From positions 1 through 5,092 of the forward strand of contig CAIXZV010000152.1 of the NCBI GenBank assembly GCA_903924005.1: a DNA stretch of 5,092 nt, in the 5' to 3' direction. The DNA comes from an uncultured Chloroflexota bacterium (GTDB taxonomy: Bacteria; Chloroflexota; Limnocylindria; Limnocylindrales; CSP1-4). Both the position numbers and the translations under genes were made by a program. The notes beneath the pieces are model-generated. The model was not told the origin of the DNA. It saw only the letters and a list, made by a program, of their open reading frames with translations, and made no database searches. Positions 4,722-5,092 of this stretch are shown one piece after another; the stretch's first letter is position 1; every line of letters begins with the position of its first letter.

Positions 4722-5092
4722 GTGGACGTCGCGATCCGCGCGGTTGACCTTGTCAAGCACTTCGGGGCAGTGGCTGCCGTTGACGGCATGACCTTCGATC
4801 TCGCTCCCGGCCGCATCTACGGCCTGCTGGGCCCCAACGGCTCCGGCAAGACCACGCTGATCCGGCTGCTCACCGGCATGACGCGGGCCACTTCGGGCAC
4901 GGCCGAGGTGCTGCGCGTGGCGATGCCAAACCGGCCGATCCTTGCGCGGATTGGCTACATGACGCAGGCCGACGGGATCTATCCCGCGCTCACGGCGGGG
5001 GAGAACGCGCAGTTCTTTGCCGCGGCCTACGGCATCGAGAACAAGACGCGCGTCCGCGAGGCGCTTGCCCTGGTGGACCTGGCGGATCGGGA
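4722..5092 (+). CDS. ABC transporter ATP-binding protein, N-terminal part (3' end outside window)
   Basis: Cytoplasmic ATPase subunit of an ABC transporter, powering transport by a partner permease. 123 complete codons are visible from a GTG start. An aromatic residue in KHFG (F14) fits the A-loop that stacks on adenine. Walker A is GPNGSGKT (37-44). The Q-loop glutamine is Q82 in IGYMTQADGIYPALTAGEN. The downstream signature motif, Walker B and H-loop lie beyond the window. The Walker A surroundings and the YPALT.GEN.QFFAAAYG block are typical of the CcmA/DrrA-like (COG1131) ATPases that pair with ABC-2 permeases, so an exporter is likely and its permease should follow. It is divergent from the transporter ending its upstream region at 4422. 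It is not the obvious partner of the permease at 1-1035, which lies 3.7 kb away. Confidence 0.92.
   Translation, partial: MDVAIRAVDLVKHFGAVAAVDGMTFDLAPGRIYGLLGPNGSGKTTLIRLLTGMTRATSGTAEVLRVAMPNRPILARIGYMTQADGIYPALTAGENAQFFAAAYGIENKTRVREALALVDLADR

Noticed and set aside
3773..4816. 347-codon minus-strand frame overlapping the second transporter and the ABC start
   Set aside because: It is an alternate-frame shadow in GC-rich DNA: histidine/arginine/proline-rich, without domains, and covering the true start region of the ABC gene.
1..5092. A linked multi-gene defence or biosynthetic system
   Set aside because: The genes are common transport and redox families on mixed strands, with no signature of a coordinated system. 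The ABC pieces are cut by the window and seem unrelated to each other.

Overview
This is a GC-rich, densely coded bacterial window with five protein genes: two are cut by the window edges and three are complete. The GC-rich codon use, an F420-dependent glucose-6-phosphate dehydrogenase, two apparently leaderless promoters of the TANNNT type and an antibiotic-exporter-like ABC permease together suggest an Actinomycetota or Chloroflexota-like (F420-making) organism. This is inference; no rRNA or other phylogenetic marker is present.

Layout. 1-1035 (+) is the C-terminal part of an ABC-2 type permease of the large two-halved exporter kind. 1036-1414 is a 379-bp non-coding stretch filled with hairpins. 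It holds a small stem-loop after the stop codon, at least five related palindromic elements built on the arm CCGGAATGCTCG and its complement, and a 9-bp tandem repeat that appears to have expanded inside the last element. It ends in a leaderless promoter for the next gene. 1415-2308 (+) is a complete ten-helix EamA/DMT-type transporter. After an 82-bp gap with a 12-bp triple repeat comes fgd at 2391-3395 (+), which makes reduced coenzyme F420 from glucose-6-phosphate. The convergent junction 3396-3489 consists entirely of two tandem repeats, one of which folds into a very stable hairpin. 3490-4422 (-) is a second EamA/DMT transporter, again with a leaderless promoter and an operator-like palindrome just upstream. 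4423-4721 is a divergent intergenic region with several inverted and direct repeats. 4722 to the end (+) is the N-terminal part of an ABC transporter ATPase.

How the genes work together. There is no obvious single pathway. The window holds four transport-related genes around one cytosolic redox enzyme. The two ABC pieces lie at opposite ends and are probably parts of different transporters: the permease's ATPase should lie upstream of the window, and the ATPase's permease downstream. The two DMT transporters are distinct proteins, not recent duplicates, but share the same promoter geometry (TANNNT, six bases, ATG). The two genes with GTG or ATG starts behind clear Shine-Dalgarno sites (the ABC ATPase and fgd) appear to be translated conventionally. 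The most unusual content is the structured, repeat-rich intergenic DNA rather than the proteins.
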